A stretch of 64,000 nucleotides of DNA from Pseudomonas sp. REP124 (lineage in GTDB: Bacteria; Pseudomonadota; Gammaproteobacteria; Pseudomonadales; Pseudomonadaceae): positions 1 through 64,000 of the forward strand of contig NZ_JAIQWX010000007.1 in the NCBI RefSeq assembly GCF_020164475.1. The letters run 5' to 3'. Numbering within the stretch: the first letter of the stretch is position 1; each line of letters opens with the position of its first letter. Position numbers and translations under genes: made by a program. This document shows, piece by piece, positions 39,380 to 48,364 of the stretch. Below the pieces are notes generated by a model. The model was given only the letters and a program-made list of their open reading frames with translations, was not told where the DNA came from and did not search any database.

Positions 39380-40333
39380 ATGGTCGATCGATTACAGGAC
39401 ATGCGTTTGTTTCGTCTGGTGGTTCAGACAGGCTCACTTTCCACCGCAGGCCGACAGATGGGTTTGTCACCTGCAGCCATGAGCGGGCGCCTCAAGGCCA
39501 TGGAGGAGTTCTATGGGTTGCGCCTGCTCAAGCGCAACACCCGTAGCTTGAGCCCGACCGCCGAAGGCCAGTTGCTGTTTGAAAATGCGCTCAGGATTCT
39601 CGAAGAAGTCGATACCCTGGACAGCATCATCAAAAATGGTCACAGCGAACTGCTCGGCACAATCGGTCTGACCTGCCCTACCGATCTGGGTCGACAGTGG
39701 GTGAGCCAGTTGGTCGACGCTTTCCTGCGCGACAATCCCCACGTCAGCATCCGCCTGTTCTTCACTGACCGGATCCTCGATTTCGTGGAATCCGGATCGG
39801 ACATCGCAATCCGCTTCGGGGATCTTCCCGATAGCTCACTGATCGCACGCTCCCTGGGTGTAGACCGGCCAGTGGTCTGCTGCTCTGCCCAATATCTGCA
39901 GCGCTACGGCGCTCCGCTCACGCCGCAGGACCTGCACCAGCACAATTGCCTGGTGCAGTTGCGGGCAGACTTCGCGCTCGATCGCTGGAAGTTCATGGAA
40001 AACGGCGTGCCGACCACGATTCAGGTCAAGGGCAATCGGCTGGCCAACGACGGGTTCACCTTGCGACAGTGGGCAGTCCAGGGGCTGGGCATTATCTGGA
40101 AGTCAGTCTGGGAAGTGGCGGACGACATTCAGGCGAAACGACTGGTGCCGTTGCTCGAGGATTATCAATGCCCGACCGCAGGCTTTCACCTGCTCACCGA
40201 AGGCGGAAAGAAGCTGCCGCCGCGGGTCAAGTCGTTCGTTGATTTTGCCGTTCAGTATTTCAAGAGTCTGGACATGCCCGCACGGCACCTTTTGACTTCC
40301 CCCACCGGCGAACTCAAGCGCGCGATGCCATAG
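39380..40333 (+). CDS. LysR-type transcriptional regulator
   Basis: The 317-residue regulator has the winged helix-turn-helix at about 5-63 (LFRLVVQTGSLSTAGRQMGLSPAAMSGRLKAME quoted in part: GSLSTAGRQMGLSPAAMSGR) and a PBP2-type domain. It is divergent from the flavin reductase operon and convergent with the FGGY kinase (3-bp gap), placing it in control of the whole importer-monooxygenase-transketolase unit. The effector is presumably the imported compound or an early intermediate. Confidence 0.9.
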   Translation: MVDRLQDMRLFRLVVQTGSLSTAGRQMGLSPAAMSGRLKAMEEFYGLRLLKRNTRSLSPTAEGQLLFENALRILEEVDTLDSIIKNGHSELLGTIGLTCPTDLGRQWVSQLVDAFLRDNPHVSIRLFFTDRILDFVESGSDIAIRFGDLPDSSLIARSLGVDRPVVCCSAQYLQRYGAPLTPQDLHQHNCLVQLRADFALDRWKFMENGVPTTIQVKGNRLANDGFTLRQWAVQGLGIIWKSVWEVADDIQAKRLVPLLEDYQCPTAGFHLLTEGGKKLPPRVKSFVDFAVQYFKSLDMPARHLLTSPTGELKRAMP

Positions 40334-40336
40334 CAT

Positions 40337-41833
40337 TCAGTCGAGCGACACCGATTGCAGATCGCTCAGTACCGGTCGCAGGTTGGCCAACATATGCTCG
40401 TAGGCCTTGCGCATGCCGGCATAAAACCGCTGCCTGGACGGGTCCGGCAAGGACACGCATTCGACCGGCTTCTGCCAGTCGATCGCGGTCTGCTTCATAT
40501 CTGCGAACACGCCAGCGCCGTGACCGGCGATCAAGGCGACGCCCAGGACACCGGACTCGGCAACGGGCAGTTTGCGACAAGGTATGCCCAGGACATCGGC
40601 CTTGATCTGGCGAAACAGCTGACTGTTGGCTCCCCCACCCAGACTGATAATCCCCTCCTCGCGAATATCGATGTTCATGTCCTTCATGCATTGCAGGAAA
40701 CGTGCGTACTCGTAAGCGATTGACTCCAACATTGCCCGGTATTGGTCGGTACGATCGTGACTCCAGTCAAGGCCGACAAATGCCCCGCAGAACGCGGCTT
40801 CGAAAGGCGCATGACATCCACCCAAGTGCGGCAGAAACAGCAGCTTGTTGCGCTCGCTCAACATGGAACGGCCCTGCAATTCCAACTGCCCGCACTCGCT
40901 TTCGGTGAGGCCGAATTTTTTCAGCGTGAGCCCTGCGCCACCGACATAGGCCATCGAGTAATACAATTCCGGGATGCAGTGCCTGAACGTCGCCAGGGTG
41001 TTGTGCCGGGTGTCTGCCGCGTAGTGGTCCAGCAAAGTCGCCAGCACCGAACCGGTGCCCGCAATGTCGAACAGTTGCCCCGCCTGAAATGCCCCGGTAC
41101 CGAGCAAAGATGCAGCGATGTCCGCGCACCCCGCAAAAATCGGCGTGCCCGCCAACAGCCCGCTGCTACTAGCCACTTCGGCGCTGACCGAGCCGATGCG
41201 ATCCCAGGGTTTGACCAATTGCGGCAATCGATCATGTTCCAGTTGAAATTCATCAATCAGCGAATGATTCCATCCTGAGGCCTGGCTGTCGGCAAAACTG
41301 TTGAAGCCAAGGTAGGTGTCGTCCATGAACGCCGCATCGCTGTCCAGAGCCGCCATACGCCCGGCCACGTAAGCGGCGGGCATGATGATCTTCCTGATCT
41401 TGCGGTACGTATCGGGTTGTTCCTCGCGCCAATACAGCCACTTGGCGGCGTGATTGGCACTGACCGGAGCACCCGAGCGTTGAACGATCTGTTGCTCGTA
41501 AGGTTTGAGCCGTTGCACCTGTTGAACACAACGCATGTCCAGCCACGAGTCGTAGGGCGTTGTCGCCTGCCAGCCGCGGCCGACTGTAGAAATTCCGGCC
41601 ATTTGCCCGCAGATCGAGATGCCGACAATTTCACCCGGATTGATCGTGAAAAGGGTTAGTACATCCTTGATGGCCAACAACACGGAAGCGTACATCTCGT
41701 CAGGACATTGCTCGAAGACCTGTCGTGCAGGATTCAACAAGCGTGTGGGACGACTTGCTGCAGCCAGTTGAACACCTTGGTCGTCTATGACAGCGACTCT
41801 TGTACTGGAGGTGCCCATGTCCACCCCAATCAT
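40337..41833 (-). CDS. FGGY-family carbohydrate kinase (xylulokinase-like)
   Basis: Starting at MIGVDMGTSSTRVAVID (AAGAG upstream) gives 498 residues. A longer GTG-initiated frame to 41893 is less likely. FGGY features are GVDMGTSSTR (phosphate 1), the substrate-binding AAKWLYWREEQPD, the adenosine/phosphate region DIAGTGSVLA and GGANSQLFRQIKADVLG (FGGY signature 2-like), and GVLGVALIAGHG. It should phosphorylate a pentulose or related polyol. Convergent with LysR and separate from the long operon, but the only kinase that could feed the split transketolase. Confidence 0.88.
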   Translation of the reverse strand: MIGVDMGTSSTRVAVIDDQGVQLAAASRPTRLLNPARQVFEQCPDEMYASVLLAIKDVLTLFTINPGEIVGISICGQMAGISTVGRGWQATTPYDSWLDMRCVQQVQRLKPYEQQIVQRSGAPVSANHAAKWLYWREEQPDTYRKIRKIIMPAAYVAGRMAALDSDAAFMDDTYLGFNSFADSQASGWNHSLIDEFQLEHDRLPQLVKPWDRIGSVSAEVASSSGLLAGTPIFAGCADIAASLLGTGAFQAGQLFDIAGTGSVLATLLDHYAADTRHNTLATFRHCIPELYYSMAYVGGAGLTLKKFGLTESECGQLELQGRSMLSERNKLLFLPHLGGCHAPFEAAFCGAFVGLDWSHDRTDQYRAMLESIAYEYARFLQCMKDMNIDIREEGIISLGGGANSQLFRQIKADVLGIPCRKLPVAESGVLGVALIAGHGAGVFADMKQTAIDWQKPVECVSLPDPSRQRFYAGMRKAYEHMLANLRPVLSDLQSVSLD

Positions 41834-42094
41834 TAATGCTCGGCTCTTCAAGGGTTGGCACTCACGCAAGAAAACGATAAGGATTGCATACACAATACTG
41901 TGATCGAACCGGCAGGGGCAGTAGCGATTTTCAGCCCGATCGGAAGCGTCTGAACATGGTTACGCAGAGTCGTCTATGAACTCGACGATAGGCGCCGATG
42001 AGCACAATTTCCCACGAGTTTCCCGCACCAACCCCAAATGTGAGCTATACCGCTGATTCCCCCCATTGCAGTTCTTCGACACAGGAGTTTGGCA
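41834..42094. other. 261-bp divergent intergenic region, FGGY kinase / lipoprotein
   Basis: No gene is supported. It presumably carries two promoters, but I could not pick out confident -35/-10 boxes or a LysR-type dyad. Confidence 0.5.
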
Positions 42095-42550
42095 ATGAAG
42101 CTCACAACCCCGCTTGCCGCCTTCATCATCAGCACCAGCCTGCTCGGATGCGCCAGCTCTTCGTCAGACTCCGGCGTCAACGTTCCACTGACGGCCACCC
42201 GGCATAACGCCGGTCAGATCGGCAATGTCACCCTGACGGACCTTGAGCAGAAAACCGGACTGAGTTTCTTCATTAGCGGTGTTCCCAACGGCGTGCTCCT
42301 GCCCTTGCGGGTGCAGTCATTCATCTACAAAGGCAGCTGCCAGCAACCCGGCGCCGTTGCCTTTGCCATGAATGAACAGGTCAACACCCAGCGCCAGCCC
42401 GTCAAAGGCTGGACGTTCTCGCGCATCGCACCGATCGCCAGGTCCGAACTGCTGTCCGGCGATTACTCGGTGGTCGTGCGCAGTACCGCGGACAGCGGCA
42501 ACCTCGATCTGTTTTGCGGGGATATCAAGCAGACGACCCCGGTGAAATAG
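42095..42550 (+). CDS. putative lipoprotein, unknown function
   Basis: Starting at MKLTTPLAAF (CAGGAG site) gives 151 residues. Lipobox LLGC at 16-19 predicts a lipoprotein. The mature protein has two further cysteines (SCQQPG and LFCGDI) that may form a disulfide. I recognise no family; strand-rich composition (VVVRSTADSGNLDLFC) suggests a beta fold. Single-gene unit. Confidence 0.7.
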   Translation: MKLTTPLAAFIISTSLLGCASSSSDSGVNVPLTATRHNAGQIGNVTLTDLEQKTGLSFFISGVPNGVLLPLRVQSFIYKGSCQQPGAVAFAMNEQVNTQRQPVKGWTFSRIAPIARSELLSGDYSVVVRSTADSGNLDLFCGDIKQTTPVK

Positions 42551-42671
42551 CAGTGCGATGAGCTGGAGTTATGTGCCAAAGCTACACAACGGACAATTTC
42601 GACTAACGTCTAGAGGTGTCTTTGCAACTTGATCTCATCTACTACGCCGTCATCGAAACAGGAGCTTGACC

Positions 42672-43127
42672 ATGAAAACCATCGCTGCCTGGCTGACCCT
42701 ATCCTTGTCTTTCCTGATGCTGTGCGCGTGTGTCGCGGTCGATGCCGGAAGCGGCGGCGCCGGTGAAATGGAGATTCGCTCGGGGAAAATCGAGCAGATC
42801 ACCCAGACGCAGATGCAGACCAACCACGACAGCGGTGTCGGCGCCATCCTCGGTGGCCTGGGCGGTGTCGGCCTGGGCAGCCTGATCGGTCGCGGCACCG
42901 GTCGCGACGTAGCCATGATCGCCGGCGCCCTGGCCGGTGCGGCCGGTGGCAACTACGCGGAAAAGAAAGCCTATGACCAGCCCAAGGACGCCCAGCAGAT
43001 CATCGTGCGCACCAAGAGCGGCGTGCTGGTGTCGGTGACCCAGCCGACCAATCCGGCGCTGACCAAGGGCATGGCGGTGTATGTCGAGGGTGCCGGCAGC
43101 GAAGCGCGGGTAGTACCGCAGAGCTGA
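42672..43127 (+). CDS. outer-membrane lipoprotein with glycine-zipper (SlyB/PcP-like)
   Basis: The 151-residue protein starts at MKTIAAWLT with AGGAGC upstream. Lipobox CACV with Cys near 19 predicts lipidation. The glycine-zipper 2TM region is clear: GVGAILGGLGGVGLGSLIG followed by DVAMIAGALAGAAGGNYA. A C-terminal beta domain (IIVRTKSGVLVSVTQ) matches SlyB/PcP-type lipoproteins, which sit in the outer membrane and are linked to envelope stability. Family placement is good, role general. Confidence 0.85.
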   Translation: MKTIAAWLTLSLSFLMLCACVAVDAGSGGAGEMEIRSGKIEQITQTQMQTNHDSGVGAILGGLGGVGLGSLIGRGTGRDVAMIAGALAGAAGGNYAEKKAYDQPKDAQQIIVRTKSGVLVSVTQPTNPALTKGMAVYVEGAGSEARVVPQS

Positions 43128-43138
43128 GACCCCGAACC

Positions 43139-43240
43139 CTGTAGGAGCGAGCACGCTCGCGATGGTCGTCAACGATGACGCTGGCTGTCTGAATGCCCGC
43201 GGTGTCTGGACGTTCATCGCGAGCGTGCTCGCTCCTACAG
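43139..43240. repeat. REPIN overlapping the hydrolase stop codon
   Basis: An inverted REP pair (ctgtaggagcgagcacgctc and gagcgtgctcgctcctacag). Its right arm includes the TAG stop (43235-43237, minus strand) of the alpha/beta-hydrolase gene. Confidence 0.9.
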
Positions 43241-44443
43241 GGACGGCGTATTTCGGGCGAACAGATCGTCCAGCCAACCACAGCACTCCTGCGCCAGGCG
43301 CAACCGGTTGTTGACCTGCACATGACCGTCGGCACCGGTCTGCGCCGGCAGTTCCACCAGGGACTTGCGGGTTGAGGCGATGGTCGAGTGCCAGGCCCGC
43401 GACTGTCCGGTAAACAGGTCCGACTCGCCACCGCCGAGCAGCGACAGGAACGGCAGCGTGACCCGCTCGGGATCGGCGCGCATCAGGTCCGTGCGCTGAA
43501 CCAGTTCCTCGGGCGTCGTCGCACCGGCTTTCCAGAAGGTCGTCTCATGATTGCGCATCCCCGCCGCGGAAATGGGGCCAGCGTTGTAGTCGTGGGTGAC
43601 GGCCTTGACCGACCTGGCGAACATCTCGCCCGCATCGGGCAGCGGCGTGCTGGCCATCACCGTGGCCAATCGGCTTTCGTAACCGGCGGCGCGGCAGGCG
43701 AAGTAACCGCCCAGGCTCAGACCGAGCAAGGCGATATGCCCTGCTCGGGCACCAAAGTGCGCGACCAGATGATCGATCACGGCGGCGATCGGCTGTTCCG
43801 CCTGCGCCTCCCAGTACAACTCGCGGGCCTGTGCGTCGCCCTGTCCCGGCAAGTCGGCCAGGGCCACGCTGTAGCCGCGCTCCAGCAGATTTCGCCCCAC
43901 GGTGAGGAACAGGTCTTCATGACAGGTATCGGATCCGCCGATCACCAGCACCAGCGGTGCCTGAGTATCGGCATTGGCAAAGTAATGCCCTGCCAGATAA
44001 CTGTGCTTCCAAGGGATTTCGAAACGGGTGCCCGCCAGTTGCAATTCGGCGATGGCCAGATCGAAAGCGCGTTGATGCTGCGCGTACAACTCGCAGAAGC
44101 GCTCGCCGGGACCGGCAAACTGCCAGGCCGAGCGGTAACTGGCGAATGCCTTCAAACGCATCTCTCCCGCCGAACGCCGCCAGCCTTTGGCCAGCCATTC
44201 GCTGGCTTGCCGCTCCAGATAGTCACCGTAATCGCAGAAGGCGTTCACCCAGCTATCGGGGTCGCCATCGACGATGTGGTCGGCGATGTAGTACGCCTGC
44301 CCGACATCCAGACCGCCGGACGGCCCCCAGCCCAGCGCGGCCATGAAGAACAGGTCCATGTGCTCGTCGGCGAAGCGATAGGATTTGCCCAGCCGGCGCG
44401 TCGGGTTGGTTTCGGTTGCAGGATCATTAGGCGTGCGGTTCAT
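43235..44443 (-). CDS. alpha/beta hydrolase (FrsA-like/dienelactone-hydrolase-like)
   Basis: Starting at MNRTPNDPATE (AAGGTGA 6 bases upstream) gives 402 residues. A helical N-terminal part (1-130) precedes the alpha/beta-hydrolase fold: LVLVIGGSDT, ADLPGQGDAQ, the nucleophile elbow GLSLGGYFA (Ser), and a late GADGHVQVNNR with a His candidate. This layout resembles the FrsA/pigment-cleaving branch of esterases. The substrate is unknown. The stop codon comes from a REP. Single gene. Confidence 0.85.
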   Translation of the reverse strand: MNRTPNDPATETNPTRRLGKSYRFADEHMDLFFMAALGWGPSGGLDVGQAYYIADHIVDGDPDSWVNAFCDYGDYLERQASEWLAKGWRRSAGEMRLKAFASYRSAWQFAGPGERFCELYAQHQRAFDLAIAELQLAGTRFEIPWKHSYLAGHYFANADTQAPLVLVIGGSDTCHEDLFLTVGRNLLERGYSVALADLPGQGDAQARELYWEAQAEQPIAAVIDHLVAHFGARAGHIALLGLSLGGYFACRAAGYESRLATVMASTPLPDAGEMFARSVKAVTHDYNAGPISAAGMRNHETTFWKAGATTPEELVQRTDLMRADPERVTLPFLSLLGGGESDLFTGQSRAWHSTIASTRKSLVELPAQTGADGHVQVNNRLRLAQECCGWLDDLFARNTPSL

Positions 44444-44753
44444 CTGTTCACCTTGCCGGTAAGTGATGGCTGCCATGCGATGGAACTGGCCGGTGTCAGC
44501 ATAGGCACCGTGAGCCGGTATTTCCCTGACAGATCGCATTTACCGGACGAACCGGCCCCTGTAGGAGCGAGCATGCTCGCGATGGTCGCCAACGATGACG
44601 CGGGCTGTCTGGATGCCAGCGGTGTCTGGACGTGCATCGCGAGAATGTTCACTCCAGATTTCATGTTCAGCAGAAACGCGTAACGTATCGCTAACGAACA
44701 ATAGCAACTCGTTATCCAAGCCAGATCGGGCGATCAACAGGGAGGAGAGATGA
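44444..44753. other. 310-bp intergenic region with a REPIN
   Basis: A REPIN at 44559-44653 occupies the middle. The rest contains the divergent promoters of the hydrolase and VOC genes. No extra ORF is convincing. Confidence 0.6.
44559..44653. repeat. REPIN, decayed right arm
   Basis: The left arm ctgtaggagcgagcatgctc is intact and the right arm (gcgagaatgttcactcc) has several changes. Its central spacer is almost identical to that of the REPIN at 43139-43240. Confidence 0.8.
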
Positions 44754-45140
44754 ATGAAAATCGTAGTAACCAGTGTGATGGTCGATGACCAGGCCAAGGC
44801 GCTGGCCTTCTATCGGGATGTGCTGGGTTTCGAGCTCAAGCATGACATTCCCATGGGGCAGTTTCGCTGGCTGACGCTCACGTCTCCCGGCGATCCCGAT
44901 GGTGTGGAATTGCTGCTGGAGCCCGACGCGCATCCGGCGGCGAAGCCGTTCATGGCGGCGGTGAAACAGGATGGCATCCCCTTCACGTCCTTCGGTGTCG
45001 AGGACGTGCACGCCGAGTATGCGCGGCTCTGCGCAGCGGGGGTGCGATTCACCCAGCCGCCGACGGCCATGGGGCCGGTGACTACGGCGGTGTTTGATGA
45101 CACTTGCGGCAATCTGATTCAGATCATGCAGAAGCATTGA
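44754..45140 (+). CDS. VOC-family (glyoxalase-like) protein
   Basis: The 128-residue protein has a GGAGGAGAG site and the VOC pattern MKIVVTSVMVDDQAKALAFYRDVLGFELKHDIP (quoted in part: DQAKALAFYRDVLGF), then GVELLLEPDAH and FDDTCGNLIQI near the C-terminus. The E in EPDAH and D in FDDTCGN-like positions are typical metal/substrate region residues. It could be an isomerase, dioxygenase or resistance protein. Single-gene unit. Confidence 0.85.
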   Translation: MKIVVTSVMVDDQAKALAFYRDVLGFELKHDIPMGQFRWLTLTSPGDPDGVELLLEPDAHPAAKPFMAAVKQDGIPFTSFGVEDVHAEYARLCAAGVRFTQPPTAMGPVTTAVFDDTCGNLIQIMQKH

Positions 45141-45173
45141 GTCGGACGCCTTCGCGTACAGGACTTCACTGGA

Positions 45174-45200
45174 CCTGTAGGAGCGAGGCTCGCCCGCGAA
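45174..45200. repeat. single REP
   Basis: A lone REP half (ctgtaggagcgaggctcgcc) between two convergent VOC genes. Confidence 0.7.
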
Positions 45201-45229
45201 AGGCCCTGCACAACACCACAAAACCCGGA

Positions 45230-45577
45230 TCAGCCAACCGCCGAAAGCTGCGCAAACGCCAGGTAATACCCATTGCAATCGCGCACGCCGAACTCCCGTG
45301 ATCCGTACGGCATGTCCTGCAACGGCCAGGCAATCTCGACCTTGTCCTTGACCGATTCGTAGTACCGATCTACTTCGGAAATCGCGCAGTAGATCGTGCC
45401 GGAGCACGCCATCGCAGTGCCCCACAGGTCCTGCTGCGTGAAGGTGATCCGACAATCATCCAGCACCACCGTGAGGGTCGATTCCGCAGAGTCGAACACG
45501 GTGAAGCCCAGGGTGTCGCGGTAGTACCGGCGCGTGCCGTCCAGATCGCTGCAGCGCAGCAGAAGCGTCAAAGCCAT
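45230..45577 (-). CDS. VOC-family protein (bleomycin-resistance-like)
   Basis: Starting at MALTLLLRCSDL (GAGG site) gives 115 residues. VOC strand pattern: LTLLLRCSDLDGTRRYYRDTLGF (quoted in part), DCRITFTQQDLW, AISEVDRYYESV, and the C-terminal YGSREFGVRDCNGYYLAFAQ. The VRDCNGYYLAF element is the usual Glu/Asp region of this family. No clear substrate. The small membrane protein gene lies upstream on the same strand (49-bp gap), so a two-gene unit is possible. Confidence 0.82.
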   Translation of the reverse strand: MALTLLLRCSDLDGTRRYYRDTLGFTVFDSAESTLTVVLDDCRITFTQQDLWGTAMACSGTIYCAISEVDRYYESVKDKVEIAWPLQDMPYGSREFGVRDCNGYYLAFAQLSAVG

Positions 45578-45626
45578 GTTGACCTCAAGGAATGAATCAA
45601 TCCCGGTCAATCATAGACAGCTTCGC

Positions 45627-45710
45627 TCACACTGGCGAAATCGTCGCCAGCATGCCAATCAGAATGGTCACCACCAGAAAGCCACCCAGAAAAATCGCCA
45701 TCTTGCCCAT
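45627..45710 (-). CDS. 27-residue membrane peptide
   Basis: A reading frame too short for ordinary gene callers encodes 27 residues, MGKMAIFLGGFLVVTILIG followed by MLATISPV. It has a strong AGGAGG ribosome site 6 bases before the ATG (CAGGAGGCCTT-ATG). The whole peptide is one transmembrane helix with a single positive residue near the N-terminus. It is a good candidate for a small membrane protein that modulates a larger membrane complex. The 49-bp gap to the VOC gene suggests co-transcription. I cannot name a family. Confidence 0.6.
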   Translation of the reverse strand: MGKMAIFLGGFLVVTILIGMLATISPV

Positions 45711-45920
45711 AAGGCCTCCTGCACATTGAGTTTTGCGGTGCACCGCATGTGTGACTGCGGAACGTGCCGCTATTGTGCGGGGTGAACTGAGTGCATTACA
45801 GAGGCAGAAAGCGATGAAAAATACGGATCAGATGAGATTCGGGGTGCTCACTTCCCGTTGGGGCTGTCGAGTGCAACGAGGCTGCGATCTTCTAAAAGCA
45901 GGATCAAAAGATCGCGGGTT

Positions 45921-46245
45921 GGTAGCTTCAATATCTTCATTGCCTGATACACCGCCATCGCGGGCAAGCCCGCTCCCACAGTGGTTTTGGTTGGCCGCAG
46001 ACTTTGCGTACACCCACCGAACCTGTGGGAGCGGGCTTGCTCGCGAAGAGGCCGGCAGATCCAACATCTTCATTGCCTGACACGCCGCTTTCGCGAGCAA
46101 GCCCACACAGTGGTTTTGGTTGGCCGCAAAATTTGCGTGGGTCCACAAAACCTGTGGGAGCGAGCCTGCTCGCGATGGGGTTGGTAGCTTCAACCTCTTC
46201 ATTGCATGACACACCGCTTTCGCGAGCAAGCTTCGCTCCTACAAA
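45921..46245. repeat. degenerate tandem REP array, about 130-bp period
   Basis: Five REP halves lie at about 45957, 46022, 46089, 46152 and 46219. The sequence ggtagcttcaatatcttcat recurs in three related forms. The copy at about 46089 has lost its gctccc core. Confidence 0.8.
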
Positions 46246-46269
46246 GATGGGCCAGATTCCGAGCAATAA

Positions 46270-46303
46270 AAAGCCCGCTGACCGTCACCGGTTCAGCGGG
46301 CTT
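46270..46303 (-). terminator. intrinsic terminator after mqo
   Basis: The minus-strand dyad aaagcccgctgaacc / ggtcagcgggcttt is followed by T-rich sequence (TTTTTATTG). It is 29 bp after the mqo stop. Confidence 0.85.
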
Positions 46304-46331
46304 TCCTTTTGCGGTTCAGCTTGACGGCGAA

Positions 46332-47972
46332 TTACAGCGCCATGTCGTTCGCTGCACTCTCTTTCACAGGCACGGCCTGTTCGGTTTCAACAGCCGGGGC
46401 TGGCTGGCCGATGACCGGTGGGGTTGGCAGTTCCAGCACCTTGGCGGTGTAGGCCCATTCTTCTGCCACTTTGGCCGGGTCGCTGTTCAGCTGGGTGCCG
46501 TAGCTCGGGACGATCTGGTGCAGCTTTTCCTGCCACTCAGGGGTCGCGACCTTGTCCTTGAACACCTTCTGGATCACCGACAGCATGATCGGCGCAGCGG
46601 TCGAGGCGCCTGGGGAGGCGCCCAGCAGGCCGGCGATGCTGCCGTCGGAAGAGGCGACGATTTCGGTACCGAGTTTCAGCACGCCACCGGCGGCTTCGTC
46701 ACGCTTGATGATCTGCACGCGCTGGCCTGCTTGCCACAGACGCCAGTCTTCGGCCTTGGCGTTCGGGAAGTATTCCTTCAGGGCGTTGAGGCGGTCTTCG
46801 TCAGACAGCATCAGCTGGCCGGCCAGGTATTCCACCAGCGGGTATTCCTTGATGCCGACTTTGGTCATTGGCCACACGTTGTGCGTGGTGGTCGATGTCA
46901 GCAGGTCAAAGTACGAGCCTTCCTTGAGGAACTTGGTGCTGAAGGTCGCGAACGGGCCAAACAGGATCACGCGCTTGCCGTCGAGCACGCGGGTGTCCAG
47001 GTGTGGAACCGACATCGGTGGCGCGCCGACGGAAGCTTTACCGTAGGCCTTGGCCAGGTGTTGCTCGGTGATGGCCGGGTTATCGGTCACCAGGAACGAG
47101 CCACCCACCGGGAAGCCACCGTACTCACGGGCTTCAGGGATGCCCGACTTCTGCAGCAGGTGCAGGGCACCGCCGCCGGCGCCGATGAACACGAACTTGG
47201 CGTCGGTTTCGAACTTGCTGCCGTCTTTCAGGTTTTTGTAGGTGACGCGCCAGGTGCCGTCGTCGTTCTTGGTGATGTCCTGCACTTCGCTGGACAGTTT
47301 CAAGTCGAATTTCGGCAGGGTCTGCAGGTGCGCAACGAACTGGCGGGTGATTTCGCCGAAGTTCATGTCGGTACCCAGCGGGCTCCAGGTGGCCGCGATT
47401 TTCTGGTTCGGGTCACGCCCTTCCATCATCAGCGGGACCCACTTCTTGATCACAGCCGGGTCTTCGGAGTACTGCATGCCGGCGAACAGCGGGCTGGCCT
47501 GCAGGGCTTCGTAGCGCTTTTTCAGGAATTTGATGTTGTCATCGCCCCACACGAAACTCATGTGCGGCGTGGTGTTGATGAACGAGCGCGGGTTCTTCAG
47601 CACGCCCTGCTGGACCTGCCAGGCCCAGAACTGACGGGAAACCTGGAACGCTTCGTTGATTTCGACGGCTTTGGGAATCGACACGTTGCCTTTGTCGTCT
47701 TCCGGGGTGTAGTTAAGTTCGGCCAGGGCGGAGTGACCGGTGCCGGCGTTGTTCCAGCCGTTGGAGCTTTCCAGGGCGACGCCGTCCAGACGCTCGATCA
47801 TTTCCATCGAGGTGCCGGGCTCCAGCTCGTTGAGCCATACACCCAGGGTTGCGCTCATGATGCCGCCGCCAACCAGCAACACATCGACTTTCTTGGCATC
47901 TGCGGCGTGGGCTGTCGTCATCCCCAACGACAAAGCCAGCCCCACCAGGGCCGTGTTTACTTTCTTAAACAT
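46332..47972 (-). CDS. mqo: malate:quinone oxidoreductase
   Basis: The 546-residue protein starts at [10 protein letters not shown] (AAAGGTG upstream), with a signal-peptide-like N-terminus ending at AHAA (about 24). It has the FAD motif [16 protein letters not shown] at about 30, [45 protein letters not shown] (Mqo signature, quoted in part: [21 protein letters not shown]), [15 protein letters not shown], and [12 protein letters not shown]. These identify Mqo, which oxidises malate to oxaloacetate and reduces the quinone pool. The N-terminal signal is frequent in Pseudomonas Mqo and probably promotes membrane association. Single-gene transcript with terminator. Confidence 0.95.
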   Translation of the reverse strand: MFKKVNTALVGLALSLGMTTAHAADAKKVDVLLVGGGIMSATLGVWLNELEPGTSMEMIERLDGVALESSNGWNNAGTGHSALAELNYTPEDDKGNVSIPKAVEINEAFQVSRQFWAWQVQQGVLKNPRSFINTTPHMSFVWGDDNIKFLKKRYEALQASPLFAGMQYSEDPAVIKKWVPLMMEGRDPNQKIAATWSPLGTDMNFGEITRQFVAHLQTLPKFDLKLSSEVQDITKNDDGTWRVTYKNLKDGSKFETDAKFVFIGAGGGALHLLQKSGIPEAREYGGFPVGGSFLVTDNPAITEQHLAKAYGKASVGAPPMSVPHLDTRVLDGKRVILFGPFATFSTKFLKEGSYFDLLTSTTTHNVWPMTKVGIKEYPLVEYLAGQLMLSDEDRLNALKEYFPNAKAEDWRLWQAGQRVQIIKRDEAAGGVLKLGTEIVASSDGSIAGLLGASPGASTAAPIMLSVIQKVFKDKVATPEWQEKLHQIVPSYGTQLNSDPAKVAEEWAYTAKVLELPTPPVIGQPAPAVETEQAVPVKESAANDMAL

Positions 47973-48364
47973 CTGTAACACCTTTGATAAAACGTCATCC
48001 GCCCTGCCGATCCCGCCACGAGTCCCTCGATCACGACAGCCAGGCCGACTGTCCGGTTACACGCACTGGATTTGCAGGGTGGGCACACAAGGCCGACGAA
48101 CTGCATCGACCTCAGTTATTTGTCCCTTCTGAACTGACTTTTTATCTTTTTTGGCTTCAGCTACTTGAGCGACAGTGATTCCGTTTGCCCGCCTCGAAGG
48201 CAGGAAAACTGAATAGGTCAAACCAAGTTGTTGCGAAGAATATCACGACACGGCAAACCCGCGCGTCTGTTGATGACCGGATAGTCCGGGCAGCCGCCCC
48301 TGGCGCTCTATACTTGTTCAGACTTTTACATCGAAACGGCTCGACGAACGTTTGAGGTGAAGTC
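47973..48364. promoter_or_regulatory. 392-bp divergent region, mqo / ilvD
   Basis: No gene is visible. A TATACT box (48309-48314) lies about 50 bp before ilvD as a possible -10 element, but no good -35 accompanies it. No repeats are present. Confidence 0.4.

Larger units (their letters stand above)
45711..46331. other. 621-bp intergenic region with REP array and terminator
   Basis: Holds a weak hairpin (gcgatctt...aagatcgc, 45884-45915), a REP array (45921-46245) and the mqo terminator (46270-46303). An open frame from 45814 runs straight into the REP array and is not credible as a gene. Confidence 0.7.

Noticed and set aside
45814-46080. Plus-strand ORF from 45814 into the REP array
   Set aside because: The second half is REP sequence, composition is not protein-like, and no family fits.
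48286-48314. Complete sigma-70 promoter upstream of ilvD
   Set aside because: TATACT is present, but no sequence near TTGACA occurs 16-18 bp upstream, so I kept only a mention.
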